Positions 7,893-16,857 of a stretch of DNA of 64,000 bases are shown here, in pieces. The position numbers and the translations under genes were made by a program. Position 1 is the stretch's first letter; the number at the start of each line of letters is the position of its first letter. The stretch is taken from the NCBI GenBank assembly GCA_014584705.1, contig JACTMJ010000004.1, positions 165,859-229,858 on the forward strand. Direction: 5' to 3'. The notes below the pieces were generated by a model, which saw only the letters and a program-made list of their open reading frames with translations, did not search any database and was not told where the DNA came from. This DNA is from Acidobacteriota bacterium (GTDB taxonomy: Bacteria > Acidobacteriota > Terriglobia > Bryobacterales > Bryobacteraceae).

Positions 7893-9497
7893 ATGACCCG
7901 ATTGAACTATTTGCTCGCTGTGTTGCTGGTTGCCGGGGCTGGCTGCCATTTCGCTTCCGCGCAGACGGTAGGTTCCGAGGAGAAGCCGCAAGCGCTCTAC
8001 CAGATTACGGTTACGTCGCGAAGTACGAAGGCGATCAACTATCGCGTGAATACGTCGACGAAAGTGGATTTTCGCGGAACACCTTTGATGCCGAACGCGG
8101 AGGGCGAGGCGAGTGTCCGCAGTCGCGATGGTTATGTGGAAGTGAAGGCGGATTTGAAGAATCTGGAACCCGCCACGCGCTATGGCACGGAATACCTCAC
8201 CTACGTCCTCTGGGCGGTGACGCCGGAGGGCCGGGCGATCAGCCTGGGCGAGGTGCGCCCCGACAAAGGCCGCGCGCGGCTGCAGGTTACGTCGAAACTC
8301 CAGACTTTCGGGATGATCGTCACGGCCGAGCCCTACTTCGCGGTTACTATGCCGAGCAACGTGGTGGTGCTTGAGAATGTGCCGCGTCGCGACACGAAAG
8401 GCATGCAGACGGAGATTGACGCCAAGTTCGAGCTGATCGAGCGCGGCCAGTATGTGCTGAATGCGAATCCGGAAGACTTGAAGCCTCTGCCACAGGACCC
8501 GAACACGCCTTTCGACGTGGTGCAGGCGCGGAATGCGATCCGCCTGGCGCGCATCGCGAAGGCCGACAAGTATGCCGCATCCTCATTTCAGCGGGCTACC
8601 AGCCTGATGGAGCGGACCGAAGACTACGTGAACCGGGAGCAATGGAAGCCCTCCGAGACGACCGCCCGGCAGGTGACCCAGGCGGCCGAAGACGCCCGCA
8701 CGATCGCGCTGAAGCGGCGCGAAGAGGAGCGCATTGCGCTGCAGCAGGAAGCCGAGCGCCAGAAGACCGAAGAAGCGCAGCGCATCGCCGCCGAGCAGGA
8801 ACAAAAGCGGAAGGAAGCCGAGGAGCGGCAGCGGCAAGCCGAGCAGCAGAAGCTGATGGCGCAACTCGATGCGGAGCGGGCCGCACGCCAACGGGCGGAA
8901 GCGGAAGCCGCCCAAGCCGCCTCGCGCGCCAAAGCGGAAGCGGCTCAGCGCGAAGCTCAGTTGGCCGGGCAACAGGCCGAAGCCGCCGCGCAACGCGAAG
9001 CGCTCGCGCGACAGGAAGCCGAGAAGGCGCGGGCCGAGGCGCAGGCTCTGCGCAACCGCCTGGTGGAACAGCTCAACCGCGTGCTGATGACGCAGGATAC
9101 GCCGCGCGGCCTGGTGGTTACGATGTCGGACATTCTGTTCGATACGGGAAGCTATCAACTGAAGCCCGGCACTCGGGAGGCTCTCGCCAAGATTGCCGGT
9201 ATCCTTAGCTGGACGCCCGGCCTCACACTGGAGGTGGAGGGCCATACGGACAGCACCGGTTCCGACGCTATCAACCAGAGGCTGAGCGAACAGCGTGCCG
9301 CCTCCGTGCTGAACTACCTGGTGGAGGAAGGTATCCCCGCCGGCAACATCACGGGGCGGGGCTATGCCAGCGCGAGGCCGGTGGCCGACAACAACACGCG
9401 GGAGGGCCGCCAGCGCAACCGGCGGGTGGAACTCGTGATCTCCGGAGACATGATCGGCATTCCTCTGGGCGGCACGCAAGCAACGGCCGTTCCCTGA
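7893..9497 (+). CDS. OmpA-family outer-membrane/peptidoglycan-binding protein with coiled coil
   Basis: Exported envelope protein of 534 residues. A signal peptide (LLAVLLVAGAGCHFASA, cleavage likely after residue 23) is followed by a beta-rich N-terminal domain (about 30-170) with no family I recognise, then a charged Ala/Glu/Arg-rich coiled coil (about 245-390) and a C-terminal OmpA domain (about 405-520). The OmpA domain shows DILFDTGSYQLKPGTREAL, VEGHTDSTGSDAINQRLSEQRA and GYASARPVADNNTREGRQRN, the residues that contact diaminopimelate in this family. A cysteine at 18 is not in a good lipobox, so signal peptidase I processing is preferred. GGAGGA precedes the ATG by a good spacing. The probable role is tethering the outer membrane to peptidoglycan. 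Confidence 0.9.
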   Translation: MTRLNYLLAVLLVAGAGCHFASAQTVGSEEKPQALYQITVTSRSTKAINYRVNTSTKVDFRGTPLMPNAEGEASVRSRDGYVEVKADLKNLEPATRYGTEYLTYVLWAVTPEGRAISLGEVRPDKGRARLQVTSKLQTFGMIVTAEPYFAVTMPSNVVVLENVPRRDTKGMQTEIDAKFELIERGQYVLNANPEDLKPLPQDPNTPFDVVQARNAIRLARIAKADKYAASSFQRATSLMERTEDYVNREQWKPSETTARQVTQAAEDARTIALKRREEERIALQQEAERQKTEEAQRIAAEQEQKRKEAEERQRQAEQQKLMAQLDAERAARQRAEAEAAQAASRAKAEAAQREAQLAGQQAEAAAQREALARQEAEKARAEAQALRNRLVEQLNRVLMTQDTPRGLVVTMSDILFDTGSYQLKPGTREALAKIAGILSWTPGLTLEVEGHTDSTGSDAINQRLSEQRAASVLNYLVEEGIPAGNITGRGYASARPVADNNTREGRQRNRRVELVISGDMIGIPLGGTQATAVP

Positions 9498-9607
9498 TGC
9501 GGAGCGCCGGCGGATGTGGGGATCGCGGGAGCGGTGCTTGGCGACCGCCGCAATCCGGCAGAGCGTGGCGGACCTGATGGAACCAGTTCCCGTGTTAGAG
9601 TGCTAGC

Positions 9608-11188
9608 ATGTCTCGTCGAATGCTGCACGTCCGCTCGAATTGGATTGCCTCCGGATGCCTGCTCGCTCTGCTGCTCAGTCCGCTTGGAGCGCAAGAGCGG
9701 GACGCGGCCCCGCCTTCGCCGCCGGCCGCGAAGGAACCGGCTGCTCCGGCTATCCCGAAGGAGACTTCCGCCGTCACCCATCACGAGATGACCCTCGATG
9801 GGAAGACGCTGAAATACACCGCCACCGCGGCGACGCTGCACATCAACGGCGAAGGCGAAAAGCCGTACGGCTCCATCTTCTATGTGGCCTACACGCTCGA
9901 CGATGCCGAGCCAAGCAGCCGTCCGGTGACGTTTATTTACAACGGCGGCCCGGGCTCGGCCTCGATCTGGCTGCACATGGGTTCGATTGGCCCGATCCGG
10001 GTAATTAGCGCGAGCCCGAAGGCCACCGGCGCGGCGCCCTACAAAGTGCAGCCCAATGAATACAGCCTTCTCGACCGCTCCGACCTCGTGTTCATCGATG
10101 CACCGCTCGCTGGGTATTCGCGAGAGATTGGCAAGGGGAAGCCCAAGGATTTCGCGGGCGTTGACCAGGATGTCACCGCGTTCAACAAGTTCATCACCCG
10201 CTGGGTGAGCGTGAATCACCGCTGGAATTCGCCCAAGTTCCTTTTCGGAGAAAGCTACGGCACAACGCGCTCCGCCGCGCTTGTCGCTTCTCTCGAAAGC
10301 AGCGGAATCTCCTGCAACGGGGTGATTCTGCTTTCCAGCGTCCTAAGCTACGTGGCGCGCGCCCAGGGCCTGGTGGACCAGTATGTTGGCAATCTGCCCA
10401 CGTACGCCGCCACTGCGTGGTATTTCAACAAGGTTCCCCGCAAGGGAACTGAAAAACAGTTTCTCGACAGCGCCCGCGCCTTTGCCGTGGGCGAATATGC
10501 CGAGGCGCTGGCGCTCGGGCACACTCTGCCCTCCGCCAGGGTGGAGGCTATCGCCGCAAAGCTGGCCGGCTTTACGGGGCTGAGTGCCGCCTACATCAAG
10601 CAAGCCAATCTGCGCATCTCGCCTTCCCGCTTCCGTAAACAGCTTACGCGCGAGGAGCGCCGCATTCTCGGCCGCTTCGATTCGCGCTTTGAAGGCACCG
10701 ACGTTGACGCCGCCGGCGAGACTCCAGGTTACGACCCCTCCAGCACGGGCATTACGGGCGCATATGTTTCATCGTTCCGGGATTACCTCGACCGGCAGCT
10801 CCAATACCGCTCCGATCTCGACTACCGGGTGAGCGGCGGGGCGTTTCTTGGCCGCTGGGATTTCTCGCACCGGCCCGCGGGCGGAGGCTTCGGAGGCGGA
10901 AGAGCGATGAACGACGCTTACGTGGCCGGAGATCTGGCGGACGCGATGCGTAAGAACCCCTCGCTCAAGGTGCTTGCCGCGAACGGCTTATACGATTTGG
11001 CGACACCGTTCTTCCAGACCGAACTGGACCTTGCCCAGATGAACCTGGAGAAGGAACTCGTCCCGAACGTCGAATTCACTTACTACCCGGCGGGCCACAT
11101 GATTTACCTCGATGTCAATTCGCTGAAGCAGTTCAAGAGCGATCTGGCTTCCTGGTATGACCGTGCTCTGAACCGAGGCAAGCAGTAG
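9608..11188 (+). CDS. Secreted S10-family serine carboxypeptidase-like peptidase
   Basis: Exported peptidase of the S10 (serine carboxypeptidase) family, 526 residues. An N-terminal signal peptide (about residues 1-29, ending LLLSPLGAQ) is followed by a Pro/Ala-rich linker and the alpha/beta-hydrolase domain. VTFIYNGGPGSASIW is the oxyanion-hole region. The catalytic serine is S216 in FGESYGT, the aspartate is D463 in NGLYDLATP, and the histidine is H497 in YYPAGHMIY, in the correct order. The ATG is at 9608. Bacterial members probably trim peptides in the periplasm or outside the cell; the substrate is not known. It is separated from the OmpA gene by about 110 bases and converges on the polysaccharide deacetylase gene. 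Confidence 0.9.
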   Translation: MSRRMLHVRSNWIASGCLLALLLSPLGAQERDAAPPSPPAAKEPAAPAIPKETSAVTHHEMTLDGKTLKYTATAATLHINGEGEKPYGSIFYVAYTLDDAEPSSRPVTFIYNGGPGSASIWLHMGSIGPIRVISASPKATGAAPYKVQPNEYSLLDRSDLVFIDAPLAGYSREIGKGKPKDFAGVDQDVTAFNKFITRWVSVNHRWNSPKFLFGESYGTTRSAALVASLESSGISCNGVILLSSVLSYVARAQGLVDQYVGNLPTYAATAWYFNKVPRKGTEKQFLDSARAFAVGEYAEALALGHTLPSARVEAIAAKLAGFTGLSAAYIKQANLRISPSRFRKQLTREERRILGRFDSRFEGTDVDAAGETPGYDPSSTGITGAYVSSFRDYLDRQLQYRSDLDYRVSGGAFLGRWDFSHRPAGGGFGGGRAMNDAYVAGDLADAMRKNPSLKVLAANGLYDLATPFFQTELDLAQMNLEKELVPNVEFTYYPAGHMIYLDVNSLKQFKSDLASWYDRALNRGKQ

Positions 11189-11193
11189 CGGGT

Positions 11194-11224
11194 CGCTCCC
11201 GGACATCGACGGCCGCGGGAAGCG
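11194..11224. terminator. Weak hairpin between convergent genes
   Basis: CGCTCCCG (11194-11201) can pair with CGGGAAGCG (11216-11224) with one bulged base. It lies in the 40-base gap between the convergent S10 peptidase and polysaccharide deacetylase genes. There is no T tract, so termination would not be classical. Confidence 0.25.
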
Positions 11225-11228
11225 TGCG

Positions 11229-11978
11229 TTAGGGAAGGCCGGCGAGGCCTTCCGCTTCGAGGAAGAGTTCCGGCGCGAAGAGGCGCGAGACGGTGACGGG
11301 TTGCAGGCCCTGCAGCGCGCGGTGCAGCAACAACGCGCGGACCGCGGTGACAGTGGGGCGAATATCCGGGTTGACGGCCAGTTCGCGCCCATCGTGCAGG
11401 CAGAGGATCGCACCGGGTTCGACGCCGGCCGCCAGGCGCTCCGCGATTTCAGAGGCGCTCAGACGCCAGTCCCGTCCCATGACGCTCCACTGGACGCCGA
11501 CGAGGCCGCACGCACGCTGGGCTTCGCGCATGCCGGGCCAGCGCAGACCGAAAGGCGGCCGGAAGAGCCAGGGAGAGAAGCCCAGGGCATCTTCAATGGC
11601 GCGCTGGCCCTCCACGATATCGCGATAAACAAAGCGGGGAGACTGGAAGCAGTAGTAGGGGTGGCGGTCGCCATGGTTGCCGACTTCGTGGCCCCGAAGA
11701 AACACCTCGCGGGCAATGGAGGGCAAGCGGCGGACGTTCGCGCCGACGAGGAAGAACGTCGCCTTCACCCCGTAAGCGTCGAGGAGATCCAGCAGGCGAG
11801 GCGTGCTCTCGCTCGGGCCGTCGTCGAACGTGAGCGCGAAGGCGGGAAGGTCGCGCGGGCCGTGCCACACGGAAGGCGCGAGCAAAGTCGATGAGCGGCC
11901 GTTGACGGCATACGCGCCGAGCCCGGCCAGAGCGCCGGCGGAACCGAGGGCAAGCGAAATCCACGATGCGGTTTTCAC
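11229..11978 (-). CDS. Polysaccharide deacetylase family protein (NodB domain)
   Basis: Carbohydrate esterase 4 family protein, 249 residues, predicted to remove N-acetyl groups from a polysaccharide at the cell envelope. A hydrophobic N terminus (residues 4-25) looks like an uncleaved anchor or signal. The NodB motifs are all visible: TFDDGP (50-55), HEVGNHGDRH (97-106, with the metal-binding H102 and H106), RPPFG (140-144) and LHDG (194-197). The start is GTG at 11976-11978, overlapping the TGA of the upstream TIGR03790 gene as GTGA, so it is translationally coupled. Last gene of the DUF2339 / TIGR03790 / deacetylase unit. Confidence 0.92.
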   Translation of the reverse strand: MKTASWISLALGSAGALAGLGAYAVNGRSSTLLAPSVWHGPRDLPAFALTFDDGPSESTPRLLDLLDAYGVKATFFLVGANVRRLPSIAREVFLRGHEVGNHGDRHPYYCFQSPRFVYRDIVEGQRAIEDALGFSPWLFRPPFGLRWPGMREAQRACGLVGVQWSVMGRDWRLSASEIAERLAAGVEPGAILCLHDGRELAVNPDIRPTVTAVRALLLHRALQGLQPVTVSRLFAPELFLEAEGLAGLP

Positions 11979-13315
11979 GGCACTTTGATTCTAGCAGTGC
12001 CGCCTGGCGTTCCGGCCAGCCCGCTGCCCTGCCCCGCACTCTGACTGTCCGGTTGCGACCATTCGCCAAGCCCTCGGGGAAAAGGGCGGTAGAGGGGGTC
12101 TCCAAGATGGATGATGCGCCACTTGACCGACATCGTGTTGCGCAGGAACGCATCACCCACGTTCGCGCCTTGCATCAGATTGCGCAGGACACCGTCGGGA
12201 TGAGGCAGAGCGTTGAGATACGGCTCGTCGATGGCTCCGCTGGTAACGGTGATGCCGTGCAGGAGGGCATTGGTCGCCCAGTTCTTGCCGGTGCGAGGGT
12301 GCAGGGCCGAGAGGCTGTCGAGGTGAATCCCGATTGCGCCGTTGGCCCAGGTGAATGCGTCATTGTAATTGTTCAGGCTGTACCAGCCCGCGTAGAAGAC
12401 GGCGTCCTCGCAACGGGCCGGCGCGGGCGGCGTGCCGAACTCTTCCTTGTTCTCATCGAGCGTAACCTCCCATCCGGCGGCACGCGCGAATCCGGCCGCA
12501 CGCTCGATATCCCATTCCCCGGCGGGATATCCCCTGTCTTCGGCATCGTTCAGGGGGCCGGAATTGCGATCAAAGCAGCCCCGGCCCTTGGGTCCGCCGG
12601 CGCGCTCCGCCCGAAGCGCCTTTCGCACGAGATCGGCGGCCAGAATCTCCGTGGGCGCATCGAGACGCCAGACGGAATAGAGGCGCGGTGCGTTCGCGCG
12701 TTTCCGAAACGTGCTCAAGGGCAGGAATGGTTCGTACTTGTTCGCTTTGCTGTGATCGAGCGCGAAGTAGGGATGCACGGAGAGATTGCGCTCCGGGAAG
12801 GGCTGAGGGACAACCTCATCCCAGATGTCGGAGAGCAGAGAATCCAGCGCGAGGTTCACCTTCCCGCCCGTTTCGATCACCCGGAAGGGAGTGCGGTAGC
12901 TCAAGACGATGTAGAGAATCTCGCGCGAGCCGGCTTTTTCCAGGCAGGCGCGCACGGGACGTTTGACGGTAGCCTCAAAGTCCTCGATATTCAGCGCGGT
13001 ATCGCTGGGGGGAGAGATGGGGCAAAGGTTGCGTTCGGGCACATGGCGGAGCTTCGCGTAGTCCTTCGCCACGCTGGGGGAATCGCGGAGCGTGGCGTTG
13101 TAGACGACCAAGACGCGCGCGGCCAGGAGGCTGGTGTCGAGGGAGGCGGCGACGGCGTTTGAGTGCGCGCGTTGACTGCTCTGGCATGCGGCCAGACAAA
13201 CCATTCCCAGCAGAACCGCGGCGGTATGCGCCCAGCGCCGTAATCCCCATCGCTCGATTCCCTTCACCTGTCCATGATGGCACAGGCGCCCCCGCGGCCT
13301 GCTCAGCCGCGTCAT
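11975..13315 (-). CDS. TIGR03790-family lipoprotein
   Basis: Protein of unknown function resembling the TIGR03790 family of acidobacteria, planctomycetes and related bacteria. The hallmark near the mature N terminus is ARVLVVYNATLRDSPSVAKD followed by the conserved YxxxRxVPxxN pattern (YAKLRHVPERN). A lipobox (CLAAC, cysteine at about residue 44) predicts an outer- or inner-membrane lipoprotein. The ATG at 13315 overlaps the DUF2339 stop as ATGA, but it gives a long n-region; a GTG at 13267 would give a more usual signal peptide. It is sandwiched between a DUF2339 membrane protein and a polysaccharide deacetylase with 4-base overlaps on both sides, which points to a shared envelope role. No catalytic residues are known. 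Confidence 0.8.
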   Translation of the reverse strand: MTRLSRPRGRLCHHGQVKGIERWGLRRWAHTAAVLLGMVCLAACQSSQRAHSNAVAASLDTSLLAARVLVVYNATLRDSPSVAKDYAKLRHVPERNLCPISPPSDTALNIEDFEATVKRPVRACLEKAGSREILYIVLSYRTPFRVIETGGKVNLALDSLLSDIWDEVVPQPFPERNLSVHPYFALDHSKANKYEPFLPLSTFRKRANAPRLYSVWRLDAPTEILAADLVRKALRAERAGGPKGRGCFDRNSGPLNDAEDRGYPAGEWDIERAAGFARAAGWEVTLDENKEEFGTPPAPARCEDAVFYAGWYSLNNYNDAFTWANGAIGIHLDSLSALHPRTGKNWATNALLHGITVTSGAIDEPYLNALPHPDGVLRNLMQGANVGDAFLRNTMSVKWRIIHLGDPLYRPFPRGLGEWSQPDSQSAGQGSGLAGTPGGTARIKVP

Positions 13316-15573
13316 CCGGCAGCTGGGGGTGGCAGCCGCTCTTCCGCCGAATCGCTCAGCAGGTTTCTCACGGTATTCTTCAGGCGGGAGTACAGAAACG
13401 AGGTTGCCAGCAGCATGGTTCCCAACACGCCGAAGGCCACAATTCGGAAGAGCGTGTCCAGCAGCCAGACGTCAAACAGGTAGAGTTTGGCGACCACGAC
13501 CATCAGCAGCACAAGGCCGGCGATGCGATTGACGCGGGAGCGCGCAGCCACGCCCACGGCCACCAGCACGGCCGCGTAGACGCTGAGAATGACAGAGATA
13601 ACGGCCGTCTCAAAGATCAACTTGTCGCCGCCGGGCGCTCCCCGCTCTCCCCAGCGAACAGTTTCCGTAATCAGCGTCATCAGCAGGACGAAGTGTCCGC
13701 CGAAGGCCGCTACCCAGCGGTGAGAGGCCGCCTTCCAGACCCAGGCGGCGGCCAGCATGGAGATGCCCGCCAACAGAGCCGTAAAGAAGACACCATGCCC
13801 GAACGGAATGGGGTCCGGGCCAATCTCAGGCAGATCAATGGCCGCAAGCCTGGTGAGCGCGGCAAAGAATAGCAGGTAGGCCGCCGCCTCCATCCACAGG
13901 CTTCGACGGGTGGAAGATGCCCAGGCGAGAGCCAGGCCCATGCCCGCCCAGAGCGCCGCGATCACCCGCCCATGCAGTTGCAACGGAACCGCGCAAGCAA
14001 GGAAGAACACGCCCAGCATTTGGGCCATGCGTGCCAGTGGCTGATAGCGCGAGCCGCCTAACTGCTCGCCTACGGAGGGCACACCCAGCACCAGGTGTAG
14101 CGCGGCTAGCGCGAACGCGAAAGGACCTTGCGTATGCCAATCCGCCGCTGCAATCAAGGCAATTCCTTCGGCGGCGAAAGCGAGTGAGTGGATCCCAAGG
14201 AAGCCTGCGATCGCCTCCGCCCGCGCGGCAGGCAGCTTCAGCCATACAGCAATCGCCCAGATCGCGAAGATCGCCCAGATCGCGATGAGCACACCCATTC
14301 CGACGGCATCTTTTGGCAGCGCAACGTCGACGTTCGATTCGAGCATCATGAACAGGCCGAAAGCCGTGGCGGCGTGAGCCGTGAGCATGGCGGCGACTGC
14401 CTCAACAGCCCGCTTGCGATAGATCGCGACCGCGACGCCAACGGCCAGAGGCAGCACCAGTTGCCAGCTCCACATGGATATTTCCGCCCAGGCACCCCCG
14501 GTGAGGATGGCGAGACCGAAAGAGATCTGGGCCAGAGCGGCAATCGCGGGCCAGGGCGTCAAAAGGAACAGTGCGTAATAGAGGACCCCGAACACCAGGC
14601 TCGGGTAGTACGGCGTTGCACCTTCGTCGTCGAAGACGCTTGCCCAGTAGAGTGCCTTCACGCCGATGTAGGCGACCCAGGCCAAGCCCTGCCAGCGCCG
14701 CCGCACGGCCAGAAAAATCGCGCCCGCGCCGAGGGTAAGCAGGTACACGTTGAGCGCCCAGGGACGGTTCTCGCCCGTGCTGAGGAGGATCGGCGTGAGA
14801 AAACCGCCGATGGCGGACAGCGCGGCCAGTGCCTGACTTTGGTAGCGAAGCGCCAGAATGCCGCCGAGCACGGTAACCCCGGCCATCAAGGCGAACACGG
14901 CAAGCTGAGGCAGCAAAGCGAAGATGCCGAAGGCGGCATAGAACGAAAGGTAAAAGATTGAGATGCCGAGCCCGGCCACTCCCTGGGCCACGATGGGATG
15001 ACCCCGGCGCACCAGAAGCTCCGCACCGGCGCACGCGACGCCCCCCGCAATAACGCCCATCAGCACCCTTGCCCAGGGAACGATCCAGCCGCTATCGGAG
15101 GCATATTTGAATACGAAGGCGACGGCGAGAATCAAGGTGATCGCACCAATACGGTTCACCCAGGTCAAGCCCATTTGCGACTCGAGATCGCTCCCGGAAC
15201 GGGATGCAGGCGTTGGACGCGCAGCCGAGACGGGCGGGGGCGGCGGCGCGGATGGATTCTGCCTTGGAAGCAACGGTTCTGGCGCGGAGGCATCCGCTTC
15301 CATCCTGGGGGGAGGCGGCGGAACGCGAGGGCCTGCCGGGAATGCCGCCGAACTAGCCGACGCCACGGGAGGGGGCGGAACGGGAGCAGGCAGAGGGGGC
15401 AGTGCGCCGCTCGCTTCCGGAGCGGTTCCGTCGAGATCCCGCCCGAGGCTGGTGCGACCCATCAGGGCTCCCCCGAAGCGCACTTCCCGCCGCTCCAACG
15501 CGCGTAACCGGGCTTCCATCCCGGCCAACTCCGCCCGCAGTTCCTCTAACGAGCGCTCCAGGGAATCACTCAT
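13312..15573 (-). CDS. DUF2339-family multi-pass membrane protein
   Basis: Large integral membrane protein, 753 residues. The N terminus is a short coiled coil (residues 1-30, repeated Glu/Leu/Arg), followed by an extremely proline-rich cytoplasmic or periplasmic linker (about 50-130, with several PPPP and PPPPP runs), and then about 600 residues of closely spaced hydrophobic segments, beginning with WVNRIGAITLILAVAFVFKY, the conserved start of the DUF2339 membrane region. Function is unknown in the family. It is the first gene of the leftward overlapping triad with TIGR03790 and a NodB-type deacetylase, so a role in handling a surface polysaccharide is an inference from context only. Confidence 0.85.
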   Translation of the reverse strand: MSDSLERSLEELRAELAGMEARLRALERREVRFGGALMGRTSLGRDLDGTAPEASGALPPLPAPVPPPPVASASSAAFPAGPRVPPPPPRMEADASAPEPLLPRQNPSAPPPPPVSAARPTPASRSGSDLESQMGLTWVNRIGAITLILAVAFVFKYASDSGWIVPWARVLMGVIAGGVACAGAELLVRRGHPIVAQGVAGLGISIFYLSFYAAFGIFALLPQLAVFALMAGVTVLGGILALRYQSQALAALSAIGGFLTPILLSTGENRPWALNVYLLTLGAGAIFLAVRRRWQGLAWVAYIGVKALYWASVFDDEGATPYYPSLVFGVLYYALFLLTPWPAIAALAQISFGLAILTGGAWAEISMWSWQLVLPLAVGVAVAIYRKRAVEAVAAMLTAHAATAFGLFMMLESNVDVALPKDAVGMGVLIAIWAIFAIWAIAVWLKLPAARAEAIAGFLGIHSLAFAAEGIALIAAADWHTQGPFAFALAALHLVLGVPSVGEQLGGSRYQPLARMAQMLGVFFLACAVPLQLHGRVIAALWAGMGLALAWASSTRRSLWMEAAAYLLFFAALTRLAAIDLPEIGPDPIPFGHGVFFTALLAGISMLAAAWVWKAASHRWVAAFGGHFVLLMTLITETVRWGERGAPGGDKLIFETAVISVILSVYAAVLVAVGVAARSRVNRIAGLVLLMVVVAKLYLFDVWLLDTLFRIVAFGVLGTMLLATSFLYSRLKNTVRNLLSDSAEERLPPPAAG

Positions 15574-16016
15574 ATTGCCCGCTTCCTTGCATGTCCGAAG
15601 GTCTCTCCATTGTTAACCAGAAGCCGAGCATGCAACAGAGAAATCTTTGAAGGCGGCGTACCGGCCCGGCTAGGAGGGAAGAGCGGGCACGGGAAGGCGA
15701 CTTCCGCGCGAGCCGGAATGTCGGCGGAAGCTCCTGCCCAGCATGGACACGAGGCGGGCCGAGGTGAAGTTTCGCTTGGCCCGGCTGGACAGGCCGCTTC
15801 CGGATTCGACGATGCATGCTTCATGCCAGATGGGGAGTGGCTGCGAACTCATGTGTTTACGACAGCCGGTCAACTTCCGCAAGCGGAACATTTTTCCGCG
15901 CCAGGAAACGATTACGCGGTTGTGTGCGGGCGATCTTTCCATCCGCGCACGATGGCACGGCGATGTGGGAGAGTTTATGCTGAAGCTTTCGAGGATTTGA
16001 GGCGTTGGTTCGGACA
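15574..16016. other. Intergenic stretch between divergent genes
   Basis: About 440 bases between the divergent DUF2339 and CBM9-like genes. Promoters for both must lie here. A frame open across 15610-16146 has no family resemblance and overlaps the real CBM9 gene in another frame, so it is rejected. I see no RNA gene, repeat or clear promoter. Confidence 0.5.
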
Positions 16017-16835
16017 ATGGCATTTCATCAGGATGTGGCTCGTTATACCTGCTACCGTACCCCGGAAGCACTTACGATTGACGGCAAGCTGGACGAAGCG
16101 GCGTGGCAGGCCGCGCCTGTCTCGAATGCGTTCGTCGATATCGTGACGGGTGAACCGGCGTGGTTCGATACGCGGGTTCGACTGCTTTGGGACGATACCT
16201 ATCTTTACGTGGGCTACTCGGCCGAGGAGACGGACGTCTGGGGCACACTCACCGAACGCGACAGCAAGATTTACGAAGAGAACGACCTCGAACTGTTTAT
16301 TGCGGGGAAGGACACCTACTACGAGTTTGAGATCAGTGCCCGGAATGTGATCTATGAAGTGTTCTGGATCTGGAAAGACGTTCATCAACCGGGCGGGCGA
16401 TTTTGGGGCCGGCCGGAGTTCGACCCCGAAGCGCAGCGCACGCTGGTACTCGACGGTGTCGGCGGCCATGTGCATCCGCGCGGCGAACGCTGGGGCTTTC
16501 TGGATTGGGATTGCCCCGGGCTGCGCCACGCCATTCACGTGGATGGCACGCTCAACAAGCGGGACGACGTGGACCGGGGGTGGAGCGCGGAAATCGCGGT
16601 ACCGTGGCAAAGCCTGCGCGACATCGCCGATGGCCGCTCTCTGCCACCGCGGGCAGGCGATGAATGGCGGATCGACTGCTCCCGATTTCAAGCCGTCGGA
16701 CGCCATGGAGAGATGCTGAATCCCGGGGCCGGATGGTGCTGGAACCGGCACGGCCACTATGATTCGCACATCCCCGAAGTCTTTCCGATCATCACCTTTT
16801 CCGACGAGCACGTGGACACCCGAACGCAGAGTTAG
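16017..16835 (+). CDS. Carbohydrate-binding family 9-like protein
   Basis: Resembles the CBM9-like domain that occurs alone or with exported enzymes in acidobacteria. The whole 272-residue protein appears to be this one beta-sandwich: it opens with TPEALTIDGKLDEAAWQAA and goes on with TRVRLLWDDTYLYVGYSAEE, the typical first strands, then LELFI, YYEFEISARN and WSAEIAVPWQSL. No signal peptide is seen, so it may be cytoplasmic, or exported by another route. The ATG at 16017 is used; a TTG at 16005 is in frame and closer to a possible ribosome-binding site. The ligand is unknown. Its stop is close to the convergent gene that follows. Confidence 0.8.
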   Translation: MAFHQDVARYTCYRTPEALTIDGKLDEAAWQAAPVSNAFVDIVTGEPAWFDTRVRLLWDDTYLYVGYSAEETDVWGTLTERDSKIYEENDLELFIAGKDTYYEFEISARNVIYEVFWIWKDVHQPGGRFWGRPEFDPEAQRTLVLDGVGGHVHPRGERWGFLDWDCPGLRHAIHVDGTLNKRDDVDRGWSAEIAVPWQSLRDIADGRSLPPRAGDEWRIDCSRFQAVGRHGEMLNPGAGWCWNRHGHYDSHIPEVFPIITFSDEHVDTRTQS

Positions 16836-16857
16836 CAACTCAAAGCGAGAGAGGGCT

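Noticed and set aside
13267..13315. Certain start for the TIGR03790 lipoprotein
   Set aside because: The ATG overlap with the upstream stop favours 13315, but the GTG at 13267 fits the signal peptide better; neither can be decided by eye.
15610..16146. Hypothetical gene upstream of the CBM9-like gene
   Set aside because: Overlaps the CBM9-like gene by more than 100 bases in another frame, with no recognisable sequence.
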